Source of the DNA: Welwitschia mirabilis
Taxonomy: Eukaryota > Gnetophyta > Gnetopsida > Welwitschiales
Direction of reading: 5' to 3'
Assembly: GCA_051453625.1 (NCBI GenBank)
Contig: JBOZIK010000001.1
Location: forward strand, 255,691,617 to 255,731,489
Length of the DNA: 39,873 bases
Below, in pieces: positions 9,481 to 19,180 of the stretch; positions within the stretch are counted from its first letter, which is position 1; every line of letters begins with the position of its first letter. The translations under genes were made by a program, and so were the position numbers. The notes below the pieces were generated by a model that made no database searches, was not told the DNA's origin, and saw nothing but the letters and a program-made list of their open reading frames with translations.

Positions 9481-10808
9481 CTTTAATCCACTTAGTCTTA
9501 TTAGACTTAGGTGGTATACTTTTCTTAGGAATAAACTTAAAAGGCAAGGTGTTTATATTTTTTGAGAAAAGCATTAATTATCTAACTTTATAAAAAGACT
9601 TTAAATGACCAAGTTTCTCATAAAAATTATACAAAATATTAGGCACATACTTACTCTTCTGGTTTACCTTTTCTTATAATTTTTATGACCTAAAGCCAAT
9701 ACCTAATTTATCTCTAGTGGGCTTTCATATTTCAAGCATCTATTTCAATTTAGAAGAGCTACTAAAAAATTTACTTAAAAAAAAAGAAATATCTCTTACC
9801 TGATAAATTATTTTGATGTTATTAGATTTGAGCACATTATATTTCTCTTCTACTTCCTTCTTCTCTTTAGTAATAGACTTCACTATTTTGTTCAACTCAT
9901 TTATTCTCTTGGCTAGCCTTTCACACTTTCCATATAACTCTTAACATGTATCTTCTAACTCATCTTCTTCTTTATTGATCATATCCAAATTATTAGTCAG
10001 TGATGTGATAGGAACATCTAAGAGTGATGGCATAAAATCCATAAAAGACAACCTTCTATCTTTGTCTGATTCATGATCTGATAAGTTTTCCTCATCCTCA
10101 TCATCTTCATTATTTCATGTAGCCATGAATGAGGGATTCTTTGACTTCCTATTATCTCTTCTAGTGTTAGGACACTTATCAGCCATATGTCCAAATCCTT
10201 TGCATGAGTATCATTAGATTTTTTTTTTCCTTTTTCTTATTTCTTTCTTTGTTTTAGATGACCTCTTTTTGCATTCTTACTTGATTCTCCTTTATTTTTC
10301 TTTCTATTAAGAAATTTTCTGAATCTTCTGGCTAGAAAAGCCACTTCATCATCATCATTAAATTTCTCATCTAATCTGTTAGATCTATAGTCTTCTTGTA
10401 CATATTTTAAAGTAATACCTTTTTATTTATCTTAATAAATTTAAGCTCATAAGTTTGAAAATTACCTTGAAGTTCTTCCAATGCCATTGCATTAATATTC
10501 TTACTCTCTTCAATGGTTGTGACCTTTGATTCAAATTTCTTGGATAGGAATGTCAAAACCTTCCTTATTATTTTTCTTTCCTCCATAAATTCTCTGAGGT
10601 TTGCCATTGAGTTTACAACATTTGTAAGTCTAGAAAAAAATTTCTGCAAAGTTTCTTCCTCATCCATATGAATATCTTCAAATTTAACGATGAGCATCTA
10701 GAGTTTACCTTGTTTAATAGTTAAGGTTCCCTTATGCACTGCTTCGAGAATGTCCCAAGCTTTCTTTGCATGGTTGTAGTTTATTATTTATTTGAATTCA
10801 TTTGTATC

Positions 10809-11058
10809 TGTACCCCACGCTACTCACCCCAGTAATGTGTACCATGTAGAATCTTACTCATGCACACTTATTTTGTTGAACTGTCCCTAGGGCAATAGGC
10901 CATTAGGGTAGTAGGGTCGGTGCACCTTCTACATATACTGCTCTTGACAATAGACAATACATGACACCATCAGCCATGCCAGCTCAGTAAGTATTTGTTG
11001 GATCCATTGTTTATTCGTATGCTGTAACTCTGGCCTCTCTATATAACCCTTCTGTCGT
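10809..11058 (+). mobile_element. GC-richer LTR-like insertion inside gag, right end in a gap
   Basis: The gag reading stops being recognisable at about 10808 and the sequence changes character. From tgtaccccacgc onward GC is about 45% by count, against well under 35% around it. It starts with TG and has a TATA-like tctatataaccc on the plus strand at about 11037-11049, as an LTR U3 region would. It runs into the 618-N gap, and gag N-terminal sequence returns after the gap. I read it as a younger LTR or short LTR element inserted in the old gag. The family is not recognised. Confidence 0.5.
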
Positions 11059-11676
11059 NNNNNNNNNNNNNNNNNNNNNNNNNNNNNNNNNNNNNNNNNN
11101 NNNNNNNNNNNNNNNNNNNNNNNNNNNNNNNNNNNNNNNNNNNNNNNNNNNNNNNNNNNNNNNNNNNNNNNNNNNNNNNNNNNNNNNNNNNNNNNNNNNN
11201 NNNNNNNNNNNNNNNNNNNNNNNNNNNNNNNNNNNNNNNNNNNNNNNNNNNNNNNNNNNNNNNNNNNNNNNNNNNNNNNNNNNNNNNNNNNNNNNNNNNN
11301 NNNNNNNNNNNNNNNNNNNNNNNNNNNNNNNNNNNNNNNNNNNNNNNNNNNNNNNNNNNNNNNNNNNNNNNNNNNNNNNNNNNNNNNNNNNNNNNNNNNN
11401 NNNNNNNNNNNNNNNNNNNNNNNNNNNNNNNNNNNNNNNNNNNNNNNNNNNNNNNNNNNNNNNNNNNNNNNNNNNNNNNNNNNNNNNNNNNNNNNNNNNN
11501 NNNNNNNNNNNNNNNNNNNNNNNNNNNNNNNNNNNNNNNNNNNNNNNNNNNNNNNNNNNNNNNNNNNNNNNNNNNNNNNNNNNNNNNNNNNNNNNNNNNN
11601 NNNNNNNNNNNNNNNNNNNNNNNNNNNNNNNNNNNNNNNNNNNNNNNNNNNNNNNNNNNNNNNNNNNNNNNNNNNN
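11059..11676. other. Assembly gap, 618 N
   Basis: Hides part of the gag N-terminal region and the right end of the GC-richer insertion. Confidence 0.9.
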
Positions 11677-11858
11677 GACATAGTATGATCTTTGTAAATA
11701 ACTTTTTCTATATCAACATCTAGGGATCTAAGAAATATTCTCATCCTAGCTTTCCAATAAGCATAGTTTAACTCATAAAACATAGGTGATTGCCTAGTTA
11801 AAAAACCATTAGAAGGGTTACTCATTTTTAGGGTTATAAGGTCAAGATTAGTTAAAAT

Positions 11859-11870
11859 TTGTTGATACTA
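11859..11870 (-). other. Degenerate primer-binding site, copia family I
   Basis: On the minus strand tagtatcaacaa follows the LTR edge (...cctatca) by two bases. It resembles the tRNA-Met-type site tggtatcagagc with several substitutions. The spacing is the same as in the family II element, where the site is well preserved. Confidence 0.45.
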
Positions 11871-11872
11871 AA

Positions 11873-13216
11873 TGATAGGATCGAGAACCCTAGAGGAGGG
11901 GGTGAATAGGTTCTTTCAAAATTTTAATAATTAATTTGAAAGAAAATAATCTTAAATGGAACTTACATTCATTAACTGAATTATTCTAAAAAGTGCTTAA
12001 GATGATAAGATACTAAAAGTAAAGAATCAAAACAGAAAGCACTAACTACCATTTTGATGTAAGCTAAATTTATAGTGGTTTGGGAAACTTCCCTACTCCA
12101 CTCTTAATGATCAGCTTCTTCCAAGCTAAATCTTGGATCTTTGTTACTTTACCAGGCATTCTAGATTCACTTATAACTTTTACAAACAGATTTTTTTAGG
12201 CTAAGTCTTAACCTATAAAGTAGACTTTTCAAGGTTTAGTCTCAACCTTTGGCAATGGACTTTTTAAGGCTTAGTCTCAATCTTTAGCATTCTGGTAGTG
12301 ATGTAGTAATGCCTCAAAAGCATGGATATCACTTGATTTGAAATTAGTATAATAGATGGTGCTAGTTTTTTATAGAAGTACAACCAATGAAGCTCTAGAT
12401 CTAACTTTGAACAAAGTAAGTATGCTAATGGTAGATCTCCTCTAGTTAAATATGTAGATGCTAAGATACAACAATGATAGCAATACCAAATCATAGCTTG
12501 AACTTTTATATCCAATAAATAAGGCCAAATAAAAGTGGTTCCAAAAGATTGATTAGTCATCTATAACTTAGCTATTTATAATAAAAGGCTATTATGGTTT
12601 AGTATATTTGAATTGCACCTCCAACGACTATAAATGGCTATCTAATGGCTAGATAATAGATACATAATGTTTAAAAAAAATTCTTTTTTATTCCATCTAG
12701 TTGATCCTATAAAAATTCAGTCAACCTCATGTGGTATCGTAAGTTACACAGATTACTCAAGAGAAAGATTTGATCACTTCAAGTTTTTACATCTCCCTAT
12801 CCGGTCAACCTCATCTAGGTCTAGTCAATCCCAGTCTAGTCAACCTCATTCTAGATTTGATCAACCTCTTATCTCTTAGTATGGGAATATTATCTGTTAG
12901 GTTCTCAAATCTGGTTAATCCTATAAAAATCTAGTCAACCCCTTTCCATTTGGTTTAGGGACACTGATTCTCTAAGTTACAGGGTCGGTTAACCCCTCTG
13001 GATGCAATCCATCTTCCTTTAACAACTTCAAGTGCGATTGACCCCTTAAGTATTTAGTCGATTCCTCTGGAGGATAAACAAATAAATGGGTTTCTGTTAC
13101 ATATTTTAGTTCCATCTTTCAACCTACAAAAACCTTAATATCTTCTACACAAAATAAACAACATTGTCTATACAAAATACATTAGTTTAACATCAATTAG
13201 CAAAACATAATCCAAT
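11873..13216 (-). mobile_element. Copia family I 5' LTR, complete (1344 bp)
   Basis: Bounded by tgataggatc at 11873 (the LTR 3' end on the minus strand) and ccaata at 13216 (start TATTGG, a decayed TGTTGG). A minus-strand TATA box, tataaatag, lies at 12572-12580. U3 is then the right part (about 12590-13216) with ggtcgacc-like motifs near 12705, 12800, 12823, 12838, 12860, 12935, 12988, 13037 and 13058. The bases from 11873 onward (gatcgagaaccctagagg, then gggtgaatagg) resemble the family II edge (ggggtgaatg), so the two families are related at this end. Open frames inside it are not genes. Confidence 0.8.
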
Positions 13217-13229
13217 AAAGACTATCCCA

Positions 13230-14620
13230 CGACTAGAAAGATTAAACAACAATCCAATTTATGATGAATATTTGAAATTAATTATGAATAATGTTACTAT
13301 CAACCTATCCTTTTGGAAAATCCTTCAAGATAACCCCAAGTACAAAAAATTTAAGAGGACTTAGTTAAAAGAAAATAAAAGAGGGTAATTCCAAGTAAAG
13401 TATTTATTACTCAATCTCTTTCCAATTTAGTTTCTTAAAAATGTTCTATGTTTAAAGATCCAAAGGCAGCCATTATTTGTATTATTTTAGAAGGAAATAG
13501 AAAACCAAGAAAGCTCTAATAGAAATAGGAGCAAGTGTCAATATTATACCTTTACACATTTGTAAAAAGCTTGGATTGGAAGGAAAAATTAAACCTATCA
13601 AAATCATGTTAGAATTGGCTGATGCATTAACTAAAAAACCTATAGGAATAATCAAAAACTTAGTATTTCAAATAGAGTAAGCTTTCTACCCTATAGATGT
13701 GGTTATTATAAAGGTTAAACATAATGGTAGATACCCTCTACTTTTAGGAAGAGCCTTTTATTCAATAGCCCATTGTGTCATTGATACTTGCACAGGGATG
13801 ATGGAATATCATATAGGCAACAAAATATTTAGTATCAGAGTATTCGATGCCATCAACAAAGACATGAAAGATGAATTATACATAGAAGAAAAAGTTAGGT
13901 CATCCATGTTAGTTCAACATCATCCTTTAGAATAAAGGCTCCTTTCATTACATAACTCTACCTTGTTTGAGGATGAGGAAGCATCTTCTATTAGTCTTAA
14001 ATCTTTAAACTCCTCTAATCCTTACAACCTCAACTCAAATCTTTTAAATCACTCTTCTAATAATGATTTTCATGAGGACTTTAAACCCATACTTGATCAT
14101 GATATCCAACATGTAAGATCCATTGAAAACCTTTTACATCAAGATGGGTATTCTACAACTNNNNNNNNNNNAAATAATCTTCAACTTAAAGACTTACCCA
14201 ATGGCTTGAAATATATGTTCTTAAATAATACTCCTAGTAAGCCATTGATCATTAGTTTTCAACTTCACCCTTCCCAAGAAAAAGCCTTACTTAATCCTAT
14301 CATTAAGCCAGTAATCAAGCACAAAATTACTACACTTATAGACATAGATCAATTTGTGCTTTTGCATAGTACTTGAATACATCATAAACATAATAAGCTA
14401 ACGTCCAAATGGCTTGGTTCTTATCATGTGGAAAGGATACATTCTAATGGCTCTATTTAGATATTTGATCTTCAAACTCAAGAAATCCAAAGAGTAAATA
14501 GATAAAGGTTAAAACTTTATACATATTTAGATGATTATTGTTATACCTTAAACATGATAGAAGCAATTAACTTGGAAGATCCTCTTTACAAAAAAGAAGA
14601 TCTTCCTTTGGCCTTATACT
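13230..14620 (+). pseudogene. Athila-like pol remnant with protease fused to integrase C-terminus by deletion
   Basis: The protease block ALIEIGASVNIIPLHICKK spans 13513-13569, with Glu in place of the catalytic Asp (13522-13524). KIMLELADALTKKPIGIIKN follows, then one stop (13678-13680), then an open stretch 13699-13935 containing PLLLGRAFYSIAHCVID and FSIRVFDAI, both typical of Athila protease. In the same frame 13963-14376 gives the protease-RT linker (LQLKDLPNGLKYMFL, ITTLIDIDQF). Only about 20 bases later the integrase C-terminal block starts: KLTSKWLGSYHVERIHSNG (14397-14453) and RLKLYTYLDDY (about 14504-14536). The whole RT, RNase H and integrase core are missing. The reading fades near 14620. 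This is the least decayed coding stretch in the window but is not functional. Confidence 0.8.
14161..14171. other. Short N run (11) in the linker
   Basis: Eleven N lie inside the linker reading frame. The protein on both sides is in a consistent frame if 12 bases are assumed across the N-containing codons. Confidence 0.85.
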
Positions 14621-14680
14621 AGATTCTTTCTTAGCTTTATTCCTTAGTTTAAGTTATGAAACTACTTAATCATCTTTAAC

Positions 14681-14891
14681 NNNNNNNNNNNNNNNNNNNN
14701 NNNNNNNNNNNNNNNNNNNNNNNNNNNNNNNNNNNNNNNNNNNNNNNNNNNNNNNNNNNNNNNNNNNNNNNNNNNNNNNNNNNNNNNNNNNNNNNNNNNN
14801 NNNNNNNNNNNNNNNNNNNNNNNNNNNNNNNNNNNNNNNNNNNNNNNNNNNNNNNNNNNNNNNNNNNNNNNNNNNNNNNNNNNNNNNNNNN
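14681..14891. other. Assembly gap, 211 N
   Basis: Lies just beyond the end of the Athila-like pol remnant, in what should be its 3' noncoding region. Confidence 0.9.
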
Positions 14892-16005
14892 ATTAATGCT
14901 ATAAAAAATGGCGAATCTAAATCAATTGAAAAGAAATAAAAAAATAAAAAGCAAGAGGGAAATATTAAAAGAAGAAAAAAATGAAGAAAAAGAAAAATGA
15001 ATCACCCTCTTACAATTATACATGATGTACTACCACAAGCATATCAGGGCAAATTTTTTTCAAGAGGGACCTTTGACAATATGATATGATAGTTGTGGGA
15101 ACTCTACCCGAGGATTAGTTGGCCATGATCTAGCTTTGGCTTATGGCTCTTTATTCTCTTGGCAGTGGTTACACTCCCCTCATGATAATGAACGGTGTTG
15201 TTCAATACTCCATTGACTAAAACTTCTATCATTCTGAGGCGCAAAATTCATAAGCATATGAGTATATTAATTATTAGATGATATCTTATCAAAATACTAT
15301 GATTGTCATAGCTGAAGAGGAATTGAATCATTATCCAAACATGGCTTGATACCTTGCTACATATAATCAGTAGATATTATCATCGTCACTGCCCTTTTGA
15401 ATGGTATTCTATGATGTTTTATATTGAAACATGCATTTTTATATCAAGTATTTTCATAACCTTACCAAGAAATTTTGCTAAGTTTGAATTTTAAGCAAAA
15501 ATTTAATCTTATTCATGTTGTATCTTATCCATTTTTTTTTTTATCTTATCTTAGTTTGAGGGTTCATCTTCTCAAAGTCATTTTCCTCACCTCTTTTAAA
15601 ATAATAGTTAGGAATTTGTCATTTTTTAGCCTACTTGTTACATTTTTCATTACTCAATTATTATACATTAAATCAAATTCAACTCTGCCTTGACCATCCT
15701 TTCACATGATATTATTAATATTCTCCTTTTATTTAATAGTCTTCCTTTTTATAACCTCTTCTGTCACTTAATGTTGCAATCATGAAATTTCTTACCCTAC
15801 TTTACCTTTCCTTCATGACTTATGCAACTTTTCTATGATGTTAAACTTATGATTTATAATATACATGAATTTTACTTATGCTTTTTCATAGATGTATTTT
15901 ACATGTTCTACTCATAATTCTAAATGATATACATGTTTTGAGTTTCTCTCATCAGTTGGCTCTCAACTTATTATTCACTTACTTTGTTAGGAGCTGACAA
16001 ATGCT
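14892..16005 (+). other. Presumed 3' noncoding region of the Athila-like element
   Basis: Lies between pol and the polypurine tract. A somewhat GC-richer part (about 15040-15240) has no recognisable reading frame. The 72-codon open frame at 15475-15693 is AT-rich and hydrophobic by composition, and I do not regard it as a gene. Confidence 0.4.
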
Positions 16006-16017
16006 AAATGGAGGGTA
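16006..16017 (+). other. Polypurine tract of the Athila-like element
   Basis: aaatggagggta lies directly before the LTR start tgttgtgatgcc. This is the expected arrangement for a plus-strand 3' LTR. Confidence 0.65.
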
Positions 16018-17285
16018 TGTTGTGATGCCAACTTACCCTATTTAATACACTTGTAAAGTATATTTTCAGATCCTATTAACAAGTCTTTCTAGGGATTTAT
16101 GAAATTTCTACAAATCTTCTATACAAGCCAAAAGATGCAATAATATTGTAAATAAGAAGCCATTTTTGGATAATGAATGACCAAAGAAAAGTGATGAGGA
16201 TATATTAGTCGTCCTTACTATTGTGGGTATGACAGAGGGGATGATAGTTAAAAGAGTATGGTCATTGTGGGATTGACAATAGGGATAACAATCAACATTT
16301 TTGACATATGATAAGCATTAATTAATAAATGGAATTTCATCCTCTGTGTCATGGGGATGACATGATATTTGACACTCAAAATAATTTGTAAATTTAATTA
16401 AATTGTTATGAAAGGATGGATCTAATTTGTACCTCTTTATTTCACACCCTTTAGCAACCTATCCCAATCTATAAATAGATCCTTGCAGACCCTATATAAA
16501 TCATCTTTTGCATCTATATTCTTGTGATAATTGAATACTATTAAAGGTAAAGAGATCCATCCTACTTATGAGAAGGACCACCTTGTTGTTAGGTAGAGAA
16601 TCTTTTATTGAGAAGTTATTGTTGTAAGTGGATGTACTTTAATTTCATTAATAAAAGTAATGATTTAATTAAAATATTTTTAAATGTTTTATTATTCTTC
16701 TTTATAACTTATTTTAATTGCAATATTAATTGGTATAAATTTGTAATGGAAATAGGCTATAAGGACCAATGTAAGTGATAATCGATTGGAAGTTTAATAA
16801 ATTCATTACATTATAATTACATTCATTACATTGCATTTCATTTTATTCCGTTGCATTGCATTCCATCTTCATCTTTGCATTGTTTAATTTTATTTTCTTT
16901 AAAGCAAAAGTTTAAAATATGTTATCCTTCTCTTTATGAAAGAAATTTTTCATATTCTCTTTTGAAATTTTTCTCTAAGTGTACAACATTTGGATTGATC
17001 CCACTATACAAATGTGTATTGTATGTAATTAGATATTTAGCATTTCAAATGTTTCAAGTTAAATTTGATCTTTATAATATTGAAATTAGAAGCATAAATA
17101 TGCATTACAATAAGCTTATTGGTCAAGCGCTCTTGCACCCAAGATGAATGGAACTAAGTGATCTTCCAAAGCTATAGAATATTTAAAAAACATCAGTAGG
17201 GAACGTTCTATTTCAGAAAGAAGCACCGGTGCAAGTAGGTATGGACAAAGCAGAAGCAAGAATGTTGACTTAAGTAAAGCAAACA
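16018..17285 (+). mobile_element. Athila-type LTR following the polypurine tract (right end uncertain)
   Basis: Starts TGTTGTGATGCCAACTTA. It has a TATA box at 16470-16478 (tataaatag), an accttgttgttaggtag block near 16580, and a cattgca-rich tail at 16800-16870 that matches the layout of 6196-7275. Motifs around gtcctta, ggatgat and ggatgac recur at 16200-16370. The right end is not proven. One candidate is aaaca at 17281-17285, because ttggtgaccaatgcc follows, which could be a primer site. The open frame at 16851-17147 lies inside the LTR and is not a gene. Confidence 0.55.
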
Positions 17286-18509
17286 TTGGTGACCAATGCC
17301 TTAAAAACCTAAGGGTTCCTCTGCAAGGTTCAAAAGAAAAATTTCAAATCAATAGAGATAAGAAAGATATCTTATAAATTTACAAGAATTTCAAAAAACA
17401 TAAGAAATAAGAAAATAATAATTTCTTTAGACCACCAAAGGATATAAAAACTTAAGACCATATAAAAAATGTAAGAATACAATTGAATCATACTTGAAAT
17501 AAAAGTAATAGTAAATTCATCTTAAGGATATAAGAAAATCATAAGAATAATATAAGATACACAAGAAATAAAACCTAGATCACAGATGATTCAATAAATG
17601 CATAGGAACATACAGGAAATAAGAGAATAACATAGGATGATATTCATGATTCAATGTAAAGCCTTTCAAGATTTAAGATTACCATGTCAAAGCTCCAAAG
17701 ACTCTAATATTCCAAATACTTTAAAGTTTCTAAAAATGTAAGGTAGAATGTTTTCAATATTTCAAGACTAGAAAATCTTTAAAAGAATAAGTCTAAGGAG
17801 AAAATAAATCCTATTTATAATGAGATGAAAAAATTCAAAAGATATTGGGAATTTTAAGGGATACATACAAGCCTCTACTATTCTTGAAAAATTTTTATGA
17901 TTTCCTAACCCCTAACCATTACTTTTCTTAGCTAGTAAGTATATTTAATATTTTATTTTAATAATAATAAATTCTTAACTTGCTAAAATTATTTTATTAA
18001 TAGATATGAAAAAGATGCATTCATCATCAATACATAAGTTACATAATCCAATAAGTTTCTAGCATTTTCTAAAATAAGTATAAAGAAGATAAAACTTAGT
18101 CACATGGCATCTTACCATTTTTAGAGAAGATAAAGAATTATTGTTATTTACTTGAATAATCTATCCAGAGGAAAATGACAAAATTCTCAAAACATGTCAC
18201 TACTTATAATTATTAAGATAAAGAATCAAGATGAGACATTTAGCAAGTAATTTAATAGAAATACAAAGATAATATTTTATCACATATAGATATTTTTTAT
18301 AATGAATAGATGTTAACTACTAATAAAATAAAATGCAACATCATTTAGGAATAATAGAGATATCTCTTTCCACTTATATGTGACAAACAAACCTTCCTGT
18401 AGCACATAGGCTAAAAGAATCTATAAATTTTTCTGATAGAAGGAAATAACTAAGAAAAGAAATAAAAAAGATAGAAAAGAAAGAAAAATCTGAGGGGAAA
18501 ATCAGTAGC
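17286..18509. other. Unassigned AT-rich stretch
   Basis: No reading frame or element is recognised. A minus-strand TATA-like sequence (tataaatagga) lies near 17810-17821, so part of this may be a decayed minus-strand promoter or LTR, but no edges were found. Confidence 0.3.
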
Positions 18510-18524
18510 CTAGTAGAAGAGGAA

Positions 18525-18596
18525 AGGGATATAACTTAATGGAAAAGTATCACCTTGATGTGATGACGGTCATCAGTTCGAGTCTAATTATTTCTA
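18525..18596 (+). tRNA. trnV-GAC: Plastid-derived tRNA-Val pseudogene (trnV-GAC relic)
   Basis: The 72-base length equals plastid trnV-GAC. It starts agggatataac and keeps the T-arm core gttcga. Against the consensus I remember, there are about 15 substitutions, and about 12 are C to T or G to A. The anticodon GAC has become GAT. The acceptor stem pairs agggata with tatttct through G-T pairs, where the original was tatccct. It is a pseudogene in the nucleus, not a working tRNA gene. Confidence 0.8.
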
Positions 18597-18628
18597 AAGC
18601 CTTTCTACTTTTTTCATGACTCATTAGA

Positions 18629-18658
18629 TTGACATGAAAGGATAGGGATAATTATATT
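18629..18658 (+). promoter_or_regulatory. Relic of the plastid rrn16 promoter (Prrn)
   Basis: ttgaca (18629-18634) and tatatt (18653-18658) are 18 bases apart, the spacing of the plastid-encoded polymerase promoter of rrn16 (ttgacg and tatatt). It would have no bacterial-type polymerase to serve it in the nucleus. Confidence 0.65.
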
Positions 18659-18800
18659 ACAGGAGGTAAACTCCAAGCTAATGGATACAATGGATACAAG
18701 TTCTACTAATGAGAGACAATTCTGATCAACTGGTTGAAGATGTGAGAAAGAAGGAATGCGACCACAATGAAGGTCCCTACGTAACGGATACTCAGGATCT

Positions 18801-19180
18801 TGGAATATTAAAATAAGCCAACATAATGCATGTTAATGATTATAAATATTACAAGAGTATTTGGTATGTATTAAAATAAGGAAATTTACTAATCATGGCA
18901 CATTAAATACAATAATTACAAAAGAAACAAAAGAATATTTATATAACCAATAATTTAGGTAGTAAAAAAATACCATTAAATAACAAGAAAATACTACAAA
19001 TATAATATTATTAATTACAGTAGTTAAGAAAAGAAAGCATTTAAAATAAAAATTTCATAATAATAAGTTTCAACTAATAATGTAAAGAATTGCATCTCAA
19101 ATAATAATATGATGCTAATAAATAAAGAGTAAAAAAAATCTAGTAATTAAATTAGACTAGTAGATTCCACTAGATAAAAT
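18801..19180. other. Unassigned AT-rich stretch
   Basis: No reading frame, repeat or element edge is recognised. It may include unrecognisable RT sequence of the next remnant. Confidence 0.3.

Larger units (their letters stand above)
9780..11825 (-). pseudogene. Copia family I gag, interrupted
   Basis: Starts with ATG at 11825. The N-terminus MSNPSNGF, then FYELNYAYWKARMRIFLRS, matches copia gag (usual form FNGTNYAYWK). After an insertion and gap it resumes near 10808 with TNEFK and AKKAWDILEAVHKGT. The UBN2-type core is at 10407-10697 (EDIHMDEEETLQKFFSRL, TTIEESK, ALEELQGNFQTYE). Next come DEVAFLARRFRKFL (about 10330-10370) and a CCHC zinc knuckle at 10172-10213, where the first Cys is a stop and the rest reads YSCKGFGHMADKC. 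An acidic tail and a coiled-coil-like stretch (ELYGKCERLAKRINELNKIV, about 9880-9940) end the protein. Gag would form the virus-like particle. This copy is broken. Confidence 0.8.
7376..13216 (-). mobile_element. Copia family I element (SIRE/Maximus-like), 5' LTR to ORF3, internally deleted
   Basis: On the minus strand the order is LTR (13216-11873), primer-site relic, gag (11825 to about 9780), protease (about 9480-9150), motif-rich spacer, ORF3 (8568-7574) and 3' noncoding sequence. Integrase, RT and RNase H, normally several kilobases between protease and ORF3, are absent. The deletion junction lies in about 8950-9150. The 3' LTR is not visible; it would lie at or beyond the 100-N gap. An ORF3 after pol is typical of the SIRE/Maximus lineage, and that assignment is inferred. 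Confidence 0.7.
18510..18800 (+). other. Nuclear plastid DNA (NUPT): trnV-GAC to rrn16 upstream region
   Basis: The order and sequence match the plastid inverted repeat as I remember it. A decayed trnV-GAC (18525-18596) is followed by a shortened spacer, then the rrn16 promoter block and ggaggtaaactccaagc, atggatacaagtt and gagacaattctgatca. These parallel the plastid blocks ggagcgaactcc, atggatacaagtt and aagacaattccgaatca. The spacer after the tRNA is shorter than in plastids by several tens of bases. The last part (18741-18800) is only weakly similar and may reach the start of rrn16. The edges are uncertain. No neighbouring plastid genes were recognised, so the insertion is small. Confidence 0.8.

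Noticed and set aside
12264-12560. 98-codon open frame, minus strand
   Set aside because: It lies wholly inside the family I LTR, around its TATA box, and resembles no protein family.
12667-12879. 70-codon Ser-rich open frame
   Set aside because: It is made from the repeated LTR motif, so the composition explains it.
15475-15693. 72-codon hydrophobic open frame
   Set aside because: T-rich composition in a retroelement 3' region; no recognisable domain or gene context.
16851-17147. 98-codon open frame
   Set aside because: It lies within the Athila-type LTR tail and has no family resemblance.
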